From Rhodospirillaceae bacterium (GTDB taxonomy: Bacteria; Pseudomonadota; Alphaproteobacteria; MPNO01; UBA2964), in NCBI GenBank assembly GCA_018660305.1, contig JABJKO010000004.1, positions 1-59,019 on the forward strand: 59,019 nt of DNA, given 5' to 3'. A program made the position numbers and the translations under genes. Of the stretch, positions 1-8,308 are shown piece by piece (the first letter of the stretch is position 1; each line of letters opens with the position of its first letter). The notes under the pieces were generated by a model. That model was not told where the DNA came from. It saw only the letters and a program-made list of their open reading frames with translations, and searched no databases.

Positions 1-10
1 AGTATCCTAT

Positions 11-36
11 GGGTGGCCGGGAGGGGGAGAGGGCTG
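11..36. repeat. REP-like GC-rich repeat arm, copy 1 (partial)
   Basis: This 26-base arm contains the core GTGGCCGGGAGGGGGAGAGG. The same arm is half of the perfect hairpins at 6276-6414 and 10717-10784. Here only the right arm is inside the window; the left arm, if present, lies before base 1. The sequence just before it (atcctat) resembles the loop of the 10.7 kb copy. Confidence 0.7.
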
Positions 37-99
37 GCCCCGGCTGCTTTTAAGGATTCTGTTAAGCATTTCTTCTAATTCCGCCTTAAGGGTTATGTG

Positions 100-195
100 A
101 TGTAATGCTCGTCTGACAAAGGCAAACCCGTCCGAAAGGCGGGGGCGCAAAGTCACCGGTCTACCAGCATTTGCTCAGGACAGCGGGACTACCAG
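100..195 (+). promoter_or_regulatory. Cyclic-di-GMP class I (GEMM-I) riboswitch
   Basis: The stretch shows the hallmark GEMM-I elements in order: AAAGGCAAACC at 118-128, a stem capped by a GAAA tetraloop (stem CCCGTC/GGCGGG, about 127-143), then GCGCAAAGTCACCGGTCTACC at about 145-165, and a second hairpin ending in GCGGGACTACC. These correspond to the conserved parts of the Vibrio Vc2 aptamer (GGCAAACC, GAAA, ACGCAAAGCC, then the P3 stem). It sits directly upstream of a small ORF and the fliD-like gene, which fits c-di-GMP control of motility. I see no obvious intrinsic terminator before the genes, so control at translation or by coupling is more likely. Identification is by motif reading, not by a covariance model. 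Confidence 0.85.
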
Positions 196-399
196 ATGAA
201 AAATGTCACTAAAATACCTGTTATTCGGTCCTCTCTTCACAATGCCTCGCGGGCGGGACGCGCCGCCAAGCGCTGGCATCTGTCGGGGGACCAAGGCGTT
301 GCGGCGCCGGATCTCGCCCCGGATTTCGCCCCAGATTTCGGTGACGATTCCGCCGACGCGCGGGATCAGGACACCCCTGACACACCCTCGGTGGCGTGA
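196..399 (+). CDS. Small hypothetical protein between riboswitch and fliD-like gene
   Basis: A 67-residue ORF starts with ATG immediately after the riboswitch and ends in a TGATG overlap with the fliD-like gene, an arrangement typical of translational coupling. It has a basic N-terminal half and an acidic, Asp/Pro-rich C-terminal half with an APDLAPDFAPDF repeat. I recognise no family. No clear Shine-Dalgarno site precedes the ATG, so the stretch may instead be an untranslated leader or a regulatory leader peptide. Confidence 0.4.
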   Translation: MKNVTKIPVIRSSLHNASRAGRAAKRWHLSGDQGVAAPDLAPDFAPDFGDDSADARDQDTPDTPSVA

Positions 400-1820
400 T
401 GCTGAGCGATTTCTATCTGATCTCGGCCCTTTCCAAGGGCACGGGCAATTTTGGTTTTGGTGGGCTTTATGCGTCCCTGGCCGCGACTGCCGCGAGCCAG
501 ACGTCGCTCGCCCAGAACCAGCTGAATGCGAGCCTTGAGGCGAGCGAGGCCAAGGTGTCGGGCTACGACGCCCTGCTCGAGGCGGTCAAGGGATTCCAGT
601 CGGCGCTCAAGGGTTTCGACACCACCAGCGACATCAACGGTTCGGTCGCGGCCAGCTCGAACAGTGCGGTTGCCAGCGCGACCGCCGATGCGACCGCCGG
701 GATCGGGGTCTTTGACCTGACCGTCACTGACCTTGCCCGCGCCGAGACGGTGGTCTCCGGCGCGTTCGCCGATTCCGACACCACCATCGTCGGATCCGGC
801 ACGCTCACCCTTCAGCTCGGTGAATATGATTCCGGCACCAACAGCTTCACGCCGGGCGCGTCGGGTCCGGTGGCCATCAATATTACAAACGGCACCCTCG
901 AAGATATCGCCGATTCGATCAATTCGTCCGGCGCCGGCGTCACCGCCAGCATCGTCCAGGACGGCGCCGATTCCTACCTGTCGCTGACCTCCACCAGCAC
1001 CGGCGCGGCCAGCGGGTTTTCGCTGACGGTTACCGATGTGGACGCCAACGACACCGACATGGCCGGGTTGTCACAACTCGCCTTCGATCCCACGGCCGGC
1101 GCCGGTGCCGGCAAGAATCTCACCGAGACCGTGGCCGCGCGGGATGCCGCCTTCACCATCAACGGCATCGCCGCCACCAGCGCCACCAACAGCGGTATCA
1201 CCATATCGCCGGGCGTGACGGCCAATCTGTTGCAGGCCGGCAGCAGCACGATCACGATTTCCCAGGACGCCACGGCCCTGACCGCGGCGGCGCAGGATTT
1301 CGTCACCGCCTTCAACGATCTGATCGGCGCCATCGGCGATCTGACCGGCACCGACGGCGCGCTCAAGGGCGACCAGCTTGCCAGCCAGCTTACCGCTGCC
1401 CTGAAAGCGCCGGTGTCCGGCGACTTCGCCGCCTCGGGAAATCTCGATTTTCTCTATGAGATCGGTATCACGCCGCAGGTCGACGGCACCCTTGAGCTGG
1501 ACGAGGCCAAGCTGCAATCGGCCTTTGCGTCGGACTCGTCCGGGGCCGTGGCGCTGCTCAACCAGGTGGCGGTGAATTTCGATGCCATTGTCGATCCCTA
1601 TGCCAAGGGCGGCGGCACCATCGAAGGCAGCGCCAAGGCGTTTCAGGACAACGCGCAATATCTCGATTCCCTGATCCCGGCTTTGCAGCAGATCGACAGC
1701 TTCAGCCAGCAATATTCAAGCCAGAGCTATACCGCCGCGCTTCTATCGCTCTACGGCGCGTCCACCAGCGAATCCGTGTTCGACAGTTTCCCCACGTCGG
1801 CGTTTTCACAATTTGCTTAG
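399..1820 (+). CDS. fliD: Flagellar hook-associated protein 2 (FliD-like cap)
   Basis: About 473 residues, starting at ATG 399 (GTG 396 is also possible). FliD caps the flagellar filament and promotes flagellin assembly outside the cell. The N-terminal about 110 residues resemble the FliD N-terminal domain. The middle holds D2/D3-like repeats rich in Ser, Thr, Ala and Gly (for example the segment around SINSSGAGVTASI). The C-terminal part (from about residue 350) fits FliD_C with YEIGITPQVDGTLELDEAKL and a final helical region. Like many axial flagellar proteins it has almost no Cys and low aromatic content. The protein is rather short for FliD. No other flagellar gene is in the window, so its operon partners may lie upstream. 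The c-di-GMP riboswitch in the leader supports a motility role. Confidence 0.78.
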   Translation: MLSDFYLISALSKGTGNFGFGGLYASLAATAASQTSLAQNQLNASLEASEAKVSGYDALLEAVKGFQSALKGFDTTSDINGSVAASSNSAVASATADATAGIGVFDLTVTDLARAETVVSGAFADSDTTIVGSGTLTLQLGEYDSGTNSFTPGASGPVAINITNGTLEDIADSINSSGAGVTASIVQDGADSYLSLTSTSTGAASGFSLTVTDVDANDTDMAGLSQLAFDPTAGAGAGKNLTETVAARDAAFTINGIAATSATNSGITISPGVTANLLQAGSSTITISQDATALTAAAQDFVTAFNDLIGAIGDLTGTDGALKGDQLASQLTAALKAPVSGDFAASGNLDFLYEIGITPQVDGTLELDEAKLQSAFASDSSGAVALLNQVAVNFDAIVDPYAKGGGTIEGSAKAFQDNAQYLDSLIPALQQIDSFSQQYSSQSYTAALLSLYGASTSESVFDSFPTSAFSQFA

Positions 1821-1868
1821 CCGTCTCGGGCCTCTAGGTCTCTGTGGTTTGACCTGACCTGCTGAGGC

Positions 1869-2585
1869 TTAATGCTCGCGGAGCAGTTTGCCGTAGCCGT
1901 CGATGCGGTCATCGATGCCGCATTTGCGCAGACCCTCCCAGGTGATGGCCTGTAACGACGTCACCACGCTGACCCCGAAATCCCGTTCCAGGGGCTCGAT
2001 GGAGTTCGTCACCGCCCAGTGGGGGCAGGCATAGAGCAGCGTGTCGATGTCCGGGCTTTCCTCCACCAGCTCGCGGCCGAGATCATAGGCCGCGCTCTCC
2101 GGGATGCGGTTGTAATCCTCGAAAATGGCCCCGGCTGACCGGTTGCCCATGGGCTCGAGCCCGTCATCGCGCAGCTGGTCGTCATGGGCGGAATCGCGCC
2201 TGGGGTTGGACGGGTGCACCACGCCGACTTTCCTGGCCCCGACGGCGGCCAGCGCGTTGGACTGTGCCGTGGCGGATGAGCTCACCGGCACGCCAATTTC
2301 ATCGGCGATCCCCTGCAGCACATGGTTGAGCGCCCCGCGTCCCCGCGACAGATTTGTCGGCACGCCGCCGAGGATCACCAGATCGGCCCCGGCCCGGGCG
2401 AATGACTTCGCCGCCGCCTTGGCCTCGTCATGGATACGCTCCATATTGCGCTTCTCGTGGGACGTGACCTGCTGGGTCAGGAACTGCAGCAGGACACCGT
2501 CGGGCACGATGTCATAAAACACCTTGGGAAAAATCTCGGTCACATAAGCAACCGACGTATAGCCAATGCGCGCGCGTGGGGTCAT
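1869..2585 (-). CDS. Asp/Glu racemase-superfamily enzyme (maleate isomerase / arylmalonate decarboxylase-like)
   Basis: About 238 residues from ATG 2585; a TTG at 2645 would add 20 residues with no support. The fold family uses two opposed catalytic cysteines in racemases and maleate isomerase. Here the first position falls in ILGGVPTNLS, which has no Cys, while the second is present in LLYACPHWAV. Single-cysteine members include arylmalonate decarboxylase, so decarboxylase- or isomerase-type chemistry on a malonate or maleate-like acid is plausible, but the substrate is not evident. It is convergent with the fliD-like gene and lies just downstream of comM on the same strand. Confidence 0.75.
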   Translation of the reverse strand: MTPRARIGYTSVAYVTEIFPKVFYDIVPDGVLLQFLTQQVTSHEKRNMERIHDEAKAAAKSFARAGADLVILGGVPTNLSRGRGALNHVLQGIADEIGVPVSSSATAQSNALAAVGARKVGVVHPSNPRRDSAHDDQLRDDGLEPMGNRSAGAIFEDYNRIPESAAYDLGRELVEESPDIDTLLYACPHWAVTNSIEPLERDFGVSVVTSLQAITWEGLRKCGIDDRIDGYGKLLREH

Positions 2586-2656
2586 GGGCCCGTCTTCCAC
2601 AGTTTTTAACACCCCAACGGTCTCACAAAGGGGGACCGATCTCAATGGGACGGGCT

Positions 2657-4258
2657 CTACCGCCCCGGCATCACCCGGCGGTAGCTGAGCGCTTCGGCGA
2701 TATGCAGCCGGGTGACGGACCCGGCCCCTTCCAGATCCGCCAGGGTGCGGGCGACGCGCAGCACGCGGTGGTAGCCGCGGGCCGACAGATGCAGGCGCTC
2801 GGCGGCGTCGGTCAGCAGGGCGCGGCCGGCGGCATCGGGGGCGGCGATCTGTTCCAGTAACTCGCCATCGGCGTCGGCATTGGTGCGCACGGGCGGGGTG
2901 AGCGATTCCGGATTTTTCGCGGCGTGTTTCTCAAAGCGCGCGGTCTGGATGGCGCGGGCCTTGGCCACCCGTCGGGCGACAATTTCGGATCCTTCGGCCG
3001 GCGGCGGCAGGGACAGATCGGCGGGGCTGACGGCGGGAACGTCCATGTGGATGTCGATGCGGTCGAACAGGGGCCCGGATATTTTCGACTGGTAATCCTG
3101 GGCGCAGCGCGGCGCCCGTGAACAGGCCTGGGCGGCGTCATCGAGATAGCCGCAGCGGCACGGGTTCATGGCGGCCACCAACTGGAACCGGGCCGGGTAG
3201 GTCAGATGCGCGTTGGCGCGGGCGACGACAGCCCGGCCGCTTTCCAGGGGTTGGCGCAGGGCTTCCAGGGTGCCGCGGGCGAATTCCGGCAGCTCGTCGA
3301 GGAACAGCACGCCGAGATGGGCCAGCGACACTTCGCCCGGCCGGGCCCGCGTGCCGCCGCCGATGAGGGCGGGTAGCGAGGCCGAATGGTGCGGGTCGCG
3401 GAACGGCCGCCATTGCATCAGCCTGCCGTCCTGTAAATTGCCGGCCACCGAATGGATCATGCTGGTTTCCAGCGCTTCGGCTGGCGATAGCGGCGGCAAT
3501 ATGCCCGGCAGGCGGGCCGCCAGCATGGACTTGCCCGCGCCGGGCGGGCCCGCCAACAACAGATTGTGGCCCCCGGCGGCGGCGATCTCCAGCGCCCGCT
3601 TGGCGCTTTCCTGTCCCTTGATGTCGCGCAGATCGAGCCGGCTGCCCGGTGCTTCCGCCAGCGCCGGCTGGGGAGCGGCCAGCACCTGGGTGCCCTTGAG
3701 GTGATTGATCAGCGCCAGCAATGTGGGCGCCGCGATGATCTCGATGGCGCCGGCCCAGGCCGCCTCGCCGCCGCTGGCCGCCGGACAGATCAGCCCGGTA
3801 CCGGCGGCGGATGCGCCGATGGCGGCGGGCAGCACACCGGCCACCGGGGTCAGCCGGCCGTCGAGGCCGAGTTCGCCCAGGGCCATGTAGCCGTCGAACG
3901 CATCGGCCGGCACCACCCCCATGATTCCGAGCAGTCCCAGCGCGATGGGCAGGTCGAAATGGCTGCCTTCCTTGGCAAGATCGGCCGGGGCGAGATTGAC
4001 GGTGATGCGTTTGAGGGGCAGGGCCAGTCCGATGGCGGCCAGGGCGGCCCGGACTCTTTCGCGGGATTCGCCCACCGCCTTGTCGGGCAGTCCGACGATG
4101 GTGAAGTTGGGCATGCCGGGGCCCATATGGACCTGAACATCCACCGGGACCACGTCGATGCCCTGGAACGCAATGGTGCTGATATGGGCGACCGGCTGGC
4201 CGGACCCGGATGAGGTGGTGCCCCGGTCTTTGGTCAACACTCCCCCGTCTGCGGCCAT
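2657..4258 (-). CDS. comM: YifB/ComM family Mg-chelatase-like AAA+ ATPase
   Basis: 533 residues, about 25 longer than typical ComM because of a Ser/Gly-rich N-terminal tail before AHISTIAFQGID. The start has a good GGGAGGG site 5 bases upstream. The N-terminal ChlI-like domain carries GMPNFTIVGLPDKAVGE. Walker A is GPPGAGKS (about 237-244) and Walker B is LFLDEL (about 318-323). A Cys-rich MNPCRCG motif and a C-terminal Mg-chelatase domain with HLSARGYHRVLRVARTLADL follow. ComM is a hexameric helicase that drives branch migration during natural transformation in some bacteria; in others its role is unclear. It precedes the racemase-like gene on the same strand by 71 bases. Confidence 0.95.
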   Translation of the reverse strand: MAADGGVLTKDRGTTSSGSGQPVAHISTIAFQGIDVVPVDVQVHMGPGMPNFTIVGLPDKAVGESRERVRAALAAIGLALPLKRITVNLAPADLAKEGSHFDLPIALGLLGIMGVVPADAFDGYMALGELGLDGRLTPVAGVLPAAIGASAAGTGLICPAASGGEAAWAGAIEIIAAPTLLALINHLKGTQVLAAPQPALAEAPGSRLDLRDIKGQESAKRALEIAAAGGHNLLLAGPPGAGKSMLAARLPGILPPLSPAEALETSMIHSVAGNLQDGRLMQWRPFRDPHHSASLPALIGGGTRARPGEVSLAHLGVLFLDELPEFARGTLEALRQPLESGRAVVARANAHLTYPARFQLVAAMNPCRCGYLDDAAQACSRAPRCAQDYQSKISGPLFDRIDIHMDVPAVSPADLSLPPPAEGSEIVARRVAKARAIQTARFEKHAAKNPESLTPPVRTNADADGELLEQIAAPDAAGRALLTDAAERLHLSARGYHRVLRVARTLADLEGAGSVTRLHIAEALSYRRVMPGR

Positions 4259-4305
4259 GATGCCCTCCCTCGCGCTGGACGGGCATCATGTTCTCACTTT
4301 GTTCC

Positions 4306-4397
4306 CATAAGCGCAAGCGTCAGATTGGCATAAGCGCAAGCGTCAGATTGGCATAAGCGCAAGCGTCAGATTGGCATGAGCGCAAGCGTCAGATTGG
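4306..4397. repeat. Four tandem copies of a 23-base unit
   Basis: The unit CATAAGCGCAAGCGTCAGATTGG is repeated at 4306-4328, 4329-4351, 4352-4374 and 4375-4397, with one A-to-G change in the last copy. It fills most of the 156-base gap between comM (start 4258, minus) and the small lipoprotein gene (end 4415, minus). No ORF with a recognisable product runs through it. It may be a replication-slippage repeat or a multi-copy protein-binding site upstream of comM. Confidence 0.9.
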
Positions 4398-4414
4398 AAG
4401 GCCGGAAACCCTGT

Positions 4415-4804
4415 TCAACTCTGCCACCGGACCAGCTTGCCGTTCTCGAAAAGGGCGCGGGAGTTGAAAATATCCTCCGGCATTGGAAACAGGCCGTCGT
4501 CATCGGAATCACTGCAGGTATGGGGCCAATGGCAGCCGAACAGCCAGTATTCCTGCGATCCGCCGTGATATTTCTGCACGATCGCCGGCCGGCCCCAGGA
4601 CGCAATCACGTCGCGTTTGGACATGCCGGTGAGCAGGGTGGCCTTGCGAAGGGCGTCCTGTTTCCGGGGGCTGAGGGCCGGGTTGGCGGCGATGTAGGCG
4701 GCGGCGCGGTCGCGGGAGATTTGATAATCGGTTCTCAGATCGGCGCCGGCGCAGGCGGTCAGGACCGTGCCGGCCAGCGCGACAGACAGGAATTTTATGA
4801 TCAT
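4415..4804 (-). CDS. Small lipoprotein, SmpA/OmlA-like
   Basis: 129 residues with a lipoprotein signal: a short basic N-terminus, a hydrophobic stretch and LTAC with the lipidated Cys at residue 18. A strong AAGGAGG precedes the ATG. The segment LLTGMSKRDVIASWGRP (about 57-73) resembles the repeat of the SmpA/OmlA (BamE-like) fold, in which small outer-membrane lipoproteins bind partner proteins. A following YHGGSQEYWLFG segment also fits that fold. Specific function unknown. Confidence 0.7.
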   Translation of the reverse strand: MIIKFLSVALAGTVLTACAGADLRTDYQISRDRAAAYIAANPALSPRKQDALRKATLLTGMSKRDVIASWGRPAIVQKYHGGSQEYWLFGCHWPHTCSDSDDDGLFPMPEDIFNSRALFENGKLVRWQS

Positions 4805-5300
4805 GGGACCCTCCTTCTCAGTGCTTCATGGGTGAGGTACCCCTGGAATATGGGCGACTTTACGCCAGTTTGAAGGAGGCTCTCACGCATTTTTGCGTGA
4901 TGACACGGCGGTTCATTTTCCGCACAGACCGGCCAGTACGGTATCAGCCAGGGGGCTTGCCGCCGGAGAAGTAGGTTTTCATGCGCTGACGGTGTATCCG
5001 CCGCGCCACGGATTCGCGGGAGCCATCGTCCTTGCGGGACTTTATGGGGGCCCGGACGCTGGGGGCGATTTTGCGGGTGCCGGCGTCGGACGGCGGTTTT
5101 CCCGGTGTGTCTCCGGACGGTAAATTTCTTTTGAGCATAAGCGGCGCGGCTCCGACCATAAGATCTGAGGGGAACGCGTACGCACCAATAAACTGATAGG
5201 ATTAAATGCTGCCAGTGGCGTTAACAAAGGGTAAACGCTCAACCAGGCCGAGAATGCCGCGGATCGCCCCGGACGTCACAGGGGGCATTACAGGGGGGCG
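4805..5300. other. Sparse intergenic region between small lipoprotein gene and gshB
   Basis: Nearly 500 bases without a convincing large gene. It contains only the weak minus-strand ORF described separately. A palindromic TCACGCATTTTTGCGTGA at 4883-4900 (arms TCACGCA/TGCGTGA, four-base loop) is a possible operator or terminator stem. I see no RNA gene here. Confidence 0.5.
4944..5159 (-). CDS. Possible small basic protein, unknown
   Basis: A 71-residue ORF, very rich in Lys, Arg, Pro and Ser, with no recognised domain. The alternative start MLKRNLPSGD (ATG at 5138) is preceded at some distance by GGAG. It lies between two minus-strand genes in the same direction, which is mild support. It could equally be a chance ORF. 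Confidence 0.3.
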   Translation of the reverse strand: MVGAAPLMLKRNLPSGDTPGKPPSDAGTRKIAPSVRAPIKSRKDDGSRESVARRIHRQRMKTYFSGGKPPG

Positions 5301-6254
5301 TCACATGGGGTGCTGGGTGATGCGGGCCTCGATGGCGTCCCAGATGGATTTTTCGATGTTGATGTCGTCCAGCCGGTTGATCTCCTGGATCCCGGTGGGC
5401 GAGGTGACATTGATCTCGGTCAGGTAATCGCCGATCACATCGATGCCGACGAAGATGAGCCCGCGCTCTTTCAGGGCCGGCCCGATGGCGTCGCAGATGT
5501 CGCGCTCACGCTTGGTAAGCTCGGTCTTCTGGGCGGCCCCGCCGGCATGGAAATTGGCGCGGGCATCACCGACGGCGGGGATACGCGAGACGCCACCCAC
5601 CGGCACGCCATCCACCAGGATGATCCTTTTATCGCCGAGACGGACTTCCGGCAGATAGCGCTGGATGATGATGGGTTCGCGGTATTTGTCGGTGAACATC
5701 TCCAGCAGCGCGCCCATGTTTTCGTCGTCGGGAGTGATGTGAAACACGTCGGCGCCGCCATTACCGAACAGCGGCTTGACGATGATATCCTTGTGTTCGT
5801 CGCGAAAGGCGATGATCTCGCGCTGGTCCGATGTGATCAGGGTCGGCGGCAGCACGCCATCGAAATGGGTGACAAATAGTTTCTCCGGCGCGTTGCGCAC
5901 ATGGACCGGATCATTGACCACCAGCGTGGCCGGGTGGACGTGCTCCAGCAGATGGGTCGCGGTGATATAGGCCATGTCGAAGGGCGGGTCCTGGCGCATC
6001 AGAACCACATCGACGGTGGACAGATCGATCACTTCCTCAGCGCCGAACGAAAAATGATTGCCCTTTTCGCGGCGGACATCGAGCGGCCGGCAGCGCGCAT
6101 AAAGACGTCCATCGCGAAACGCCAGAGCCGACGGCAGGTAGTGGAACAGGGCGTGGTTGCGCTCCTTGGCTTCCATGGCCAGCATGAAAGTACTGTCCGC
6201 GTCGATATCGATCGAATCGATGGGGTCCATCTGAATGGCGACGGCTAGGCTCAT
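5301..6254 (-). CDS. gshB: Glutathione synthetase
   Basis: 317 residues from ATG 6254, matching the about 315 residues of E. coli GshB. The longer frame up to 6377 only reads into a hairpin repeat. GshB joins gamma-glutamylcysteine and glycine with ATP to make glutathione in the cytoplasm. Visible hallmarks are [20 protein letters not shown] at the N-terminus, [12 protein letters not shown], the ATP-grasp segment [14 protein letters not shown] and the C-terminal [13 protein letters not shown]. It is the last gene of the rsmI-yraN-BON-SirB1-gshB series on this strand, although the hairpin repeat separates it from the SirB1-like gene. Confidence 0.97.
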   Translation of the reverse strand: MSLAVAIQMDPIDSIDIDADSTFMLAMEAKERNHALFHYLPSALAFRDGRLYARCRPLDVRREKGNHFSFGAEEVIDLSTVDVVLMRQDPPFDMAYITATHLLEHVHPATLVVNDPVHVRNAPEKLFVTHFDGVLPPTLITSDQREIIAFRDEHKDIIVKPLFGNGGADVFHITPDDENMGALLEMFTDKYREPIIIQRYLPEVRLGDKRIILVDGVPVGGVSRIPAVGDARANFHAGGAAQKTELTKRERDICDAIGPALKERGLIFVGIDVIGDYLTEINVTSPTGIQEINRLDDINIEKSIWDAIEARITQHPM

Positions 6255-6275
6255 ATTAATTCTCGTTGGGCTGCG

Positions 6276-6414
6276 CCGGCCCTCTCCCCCTCCCGGCCAC
6301 TGTTTTATATACCGACGGTCATCAACCCGCCACACCAACCCTTGATGCCCGCCGGGTTGGTCGGCGGCGGCGTGCAAACAACAAGACCGGTGGCCGGGAG
6401 GGGGAGAGGGCCGG
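6276..6414. repeat. 139-base hairpin element with perfect 25-base terminal inverted repeats, copy 2
   Basis: The left arm is 6276-6300 and the right arm 6390-6414, exact reverse complements built around CTCCCCCTCCCGGCCAC. Inside is a second inverted repeat (CCAACCC ... GGGTTGG, about 6333-6361). No coding capacity is evident. Size and ends resemble a MITE or a paired REP element. It separates gshB from the upstream SirB1-like gene. Confidence 0.9.
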
Positions 6415-6440
6415 AACCGTTATAAAATGTGACTACCACC

Positions 6441-7277
6441 CTAGTTAAGCCGCGACCGGATTTGATGCAAGAGCCTCTCGACGGTGGCTTGCCGGGCCGG
6501 GTCCTGATTGCGGGCGAGAAATGCCTCCAGGGATTCGATGGCCCGGCGCAGATTGCCGATCTGGGCGAAACTGACTCCCGCCTCATGAAGCAGGGCGGGA
6601 TCATGGGGCGAGACCAGCAGCATGCGGTCGAGAATTTCCGCGACACGGTCTTCGTCCTTGGCCATCTGCGCCCGGAGCTTTGTGTTGTTCAGCAGCCGGA
6701 TCAGCGTGTCGCGGTTGCCGATGGGCTCGTAATGGGCCGGGGTAAGTTCGGCATCGAGACCGGACATTTGTTTGAGCAGCGCCCGCAGATCGGCGACGTC
6801 CCGCTCTACCCCGCCATTGAACGGATCGAGAATGACCCGCCCGTCATCGGCTTCGAGCCGGATCAGGAAGTGACCGGGAAAATTGATTCCGGTCGCCCCC
6901 CAGCCCTGTGCCCGCGCCGCATGGATATACAGAATGGACAGGGCCACCGGCAGGCCCTTGCGGCGGTCGATGACCCGCAGCAAATTGGCGTTCTGCGGGT
7001 CGTCATAGGTCAGGGTATCGCCGCAATAGCCGTAATCTTCGGCCAGAACGTCAACCAGCGCGCGCGCCTGCCGCTCGATATCGCGCGCCGCGCCCGACGG
7101 CGCCTTCGATTTCACATGGAGAACCATTTCCGACAAATGATCGCGATAGGGGGTCAGGTCGCCTTCCGGCCGGTCGAGGGCGGCGAGCAGCATGGCGGTT
7201 TCCGCCAGATCGATCCCGGCATCGTCCAGTGAGCCCAGCCCCCGCAGGCGTTCTTTCAGATCCGCGGCGATGATCAC
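6441..7277 (-). CDS. SirB1-like transglutaminase-core / TPR protein
   Basis: 278 residues starting at GTG 7277, which overlaps the stop of the BON gene by 4 bases (GTGA), so the two are translationally coupled. The first about 190 residues match the SirB1 N-terminal transglutaminase-like domain (YDDPQNANLLRVIDRRKGLPVALSILYIHAA, then INFPGHFLIRLE and ILDPFNGG). The last about 80 form TPR-like helices. The catalytic Cys of true transglutaminases is not obvious. The family is widespread in Proteobacteria without an established biochemical role. Confidence 0.88.
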   Translation of the reverse strand: MIIAADLKERLRGLGSLDDAGIDLAETAMLLAALDRPEGDLTPYRDHLSEMVLHVKSKAPSGAARDIERQARALVDVLAEDYGYCGDTLTYDDPQNANLLRVIDRRKGLPVALSILYIHAARAQGWGATGINFPGHFLIRLEADDGRVILDPFNGGVERDVADLRALLKQMSGLDAELTPAHYEPIGNRDTLIRLLNNTKLRAQMAKDEDRVAEILDRMLLVSPHDPALLHEAGVSFAQIGNLRRAIESLEAFLARNQDPARQATVERLLHQIRSRLN

Positions 7278-7891
7278 GAGGCCTTGCTCTTTCTGCGCGG
7301 GTCGTTCTTGAGGCGGGCATGGTTCACCACCCGCCGGACATAGCGGACCTGACGCGCATGATTGGTGACCCGCTCCAGCTCCGCGGAATCCTGGGCGATG
7401 CCCATGACATAAACGGTGCTGTTTACCGTCTCGATTGTGTAGTTGATGTTCTTGATATTGAGGTCCAGCGACAGGCGGCTGACCAGTTGGGTGGTTATCC
7501 AGCTGTCCCGCGCGAAGGTCGCGATGCCGCCGGCGTTGCTGACCTGGATCTCATTGATGACGGATTTCACGCCGCGCGCGTGCCAGACGAGGCGGACGGC
7601 GTCCACGCGTTTTTTCTGGGTCGGCACGATACCGGTCAGCAATACCCTGCCTTCCTTCACCGTCGCGTCGATTTGGGTGAAAAAGTCTGAATCATGCTCC
7701 AGCCACAGCTTGTTGATGGTGGTCGTGATGGTCAGGTCGGTGACAACGCTGGCGATTCCCCGTTCTTCCGCCGCCGCGGACGCGACGGCGGCACCGGCGC
7801 CGGTGCCCACCGCGATGCTGTTGCATCCCGGCAGCAACATTGCCGCCAGGGCCACGACAATCAGCGATACGACACAAGGCGGTCTCTTACT
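7274..7891 (-). CDS. BON-domain lipoprotein (OsmY/DolP type)
   Basis: About 205 residues from ATG 7891, preceded by AAAGGA; the upstream TTG at 7903 is less likely. A lipoprotein signal ends in LPGC (Cys 24). Two BON domains follow, about 50-115 (INKLWLEHDSDFFTQIDATVKEGRVLLTGIV) and 120-190. BON lipoproteins sit in the periplasm on the outer membrane and bind phospholipid or support envelope integrity (DolP/YraP). The E. coli dolP gene also lies near rsmI and yraN, so gene order supports the DolP comparison. Confidence 0.88.
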   Translation of the reverse strand, partial: SKRPPCVVSLIVVALAAMLLPGCNSIAVGTGAGAAVASAAAEERGIASVVTDLTITTTINKLWLEHDSDFFTQIDATVKEGRVLLTGIVPTQKKRVDAVRLVWHARGVKSVINEIQVSNAGGIATFARDSWITTQLVSRLSLDLNIKNINYTIETVNSTVYVMGIAQDSAELERVTNHARQVRYVRRVVNHARLKNDPRRKSKAS

Positions 7892-7939
7892 CATAAGCCA
7901 CAAATCCTTTTACCGTATGTAGCCCTATATAGCCGGGCA

Positions 7940-8308
7940 TCAGGACTCGCGCCAAGCGTCGATCACATGATGGGGTCTGTGCCAGGGCGTCACCAGCATC
8001 ACATCGAAGCGCAGATCCTTGTCGGCCAGCTCGGAATTTTTCTGCAGGAAGGCAAGAGACGCCCGCGCGATACGCTGACGCTGCCGGGCGGAGACAGAGC
8101 CGATCGCTTCCGCATTGGTGGACCGCGCCTTGACCTCGATCATGGCGACCACCGGGCCGCGCCGGGCGATGATGTCGATCTCCCCGACCGCAGTGCGAAA
8201 GCGTCTGGCCAGGACGCGATAGCCTTTGAGGCGGAGATACCAGGCGCAGATATCCTCGGCGCGCCGCCCGGCTCTTTCACGCCGCTGCCGCTCAGAGGGT
8301 GTCACCAT
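7940..8308 (-). CDS. yraN: YraN family (UPF0102) endonuclease-like protein
   Basis: 122 residues from ATG 8308, overlapping the end of rsmI by 17 bases. The protein has the restriction-endonuclease-like fold of UPF0102: AEDICAWYLRLKGYRVLARRF, GEIDIIARRG and MIEVKARS, giving the D...ExK nuclease-type residues. The biochemical role is not settled. The longer frame up to 8551 merely shadows rsmI. Confidence 0.92.
   Translation of the reverse strand: MVTPSERQRRERAGRRAEDICAWYLRLKGYRVLARRFRTAVGEIDIIARRGPVVAMIEVKARSTNAEAIGSVSARQRQRIARASLAFLQKNSELADKDLRFDVMLVTPWHRPHHVIDAWRES

Noticed and set aside
4306..4397. CRISPR-like short repeats
   Set aside because: The units are directly adjacent with no spacers, and no cas gene is present.
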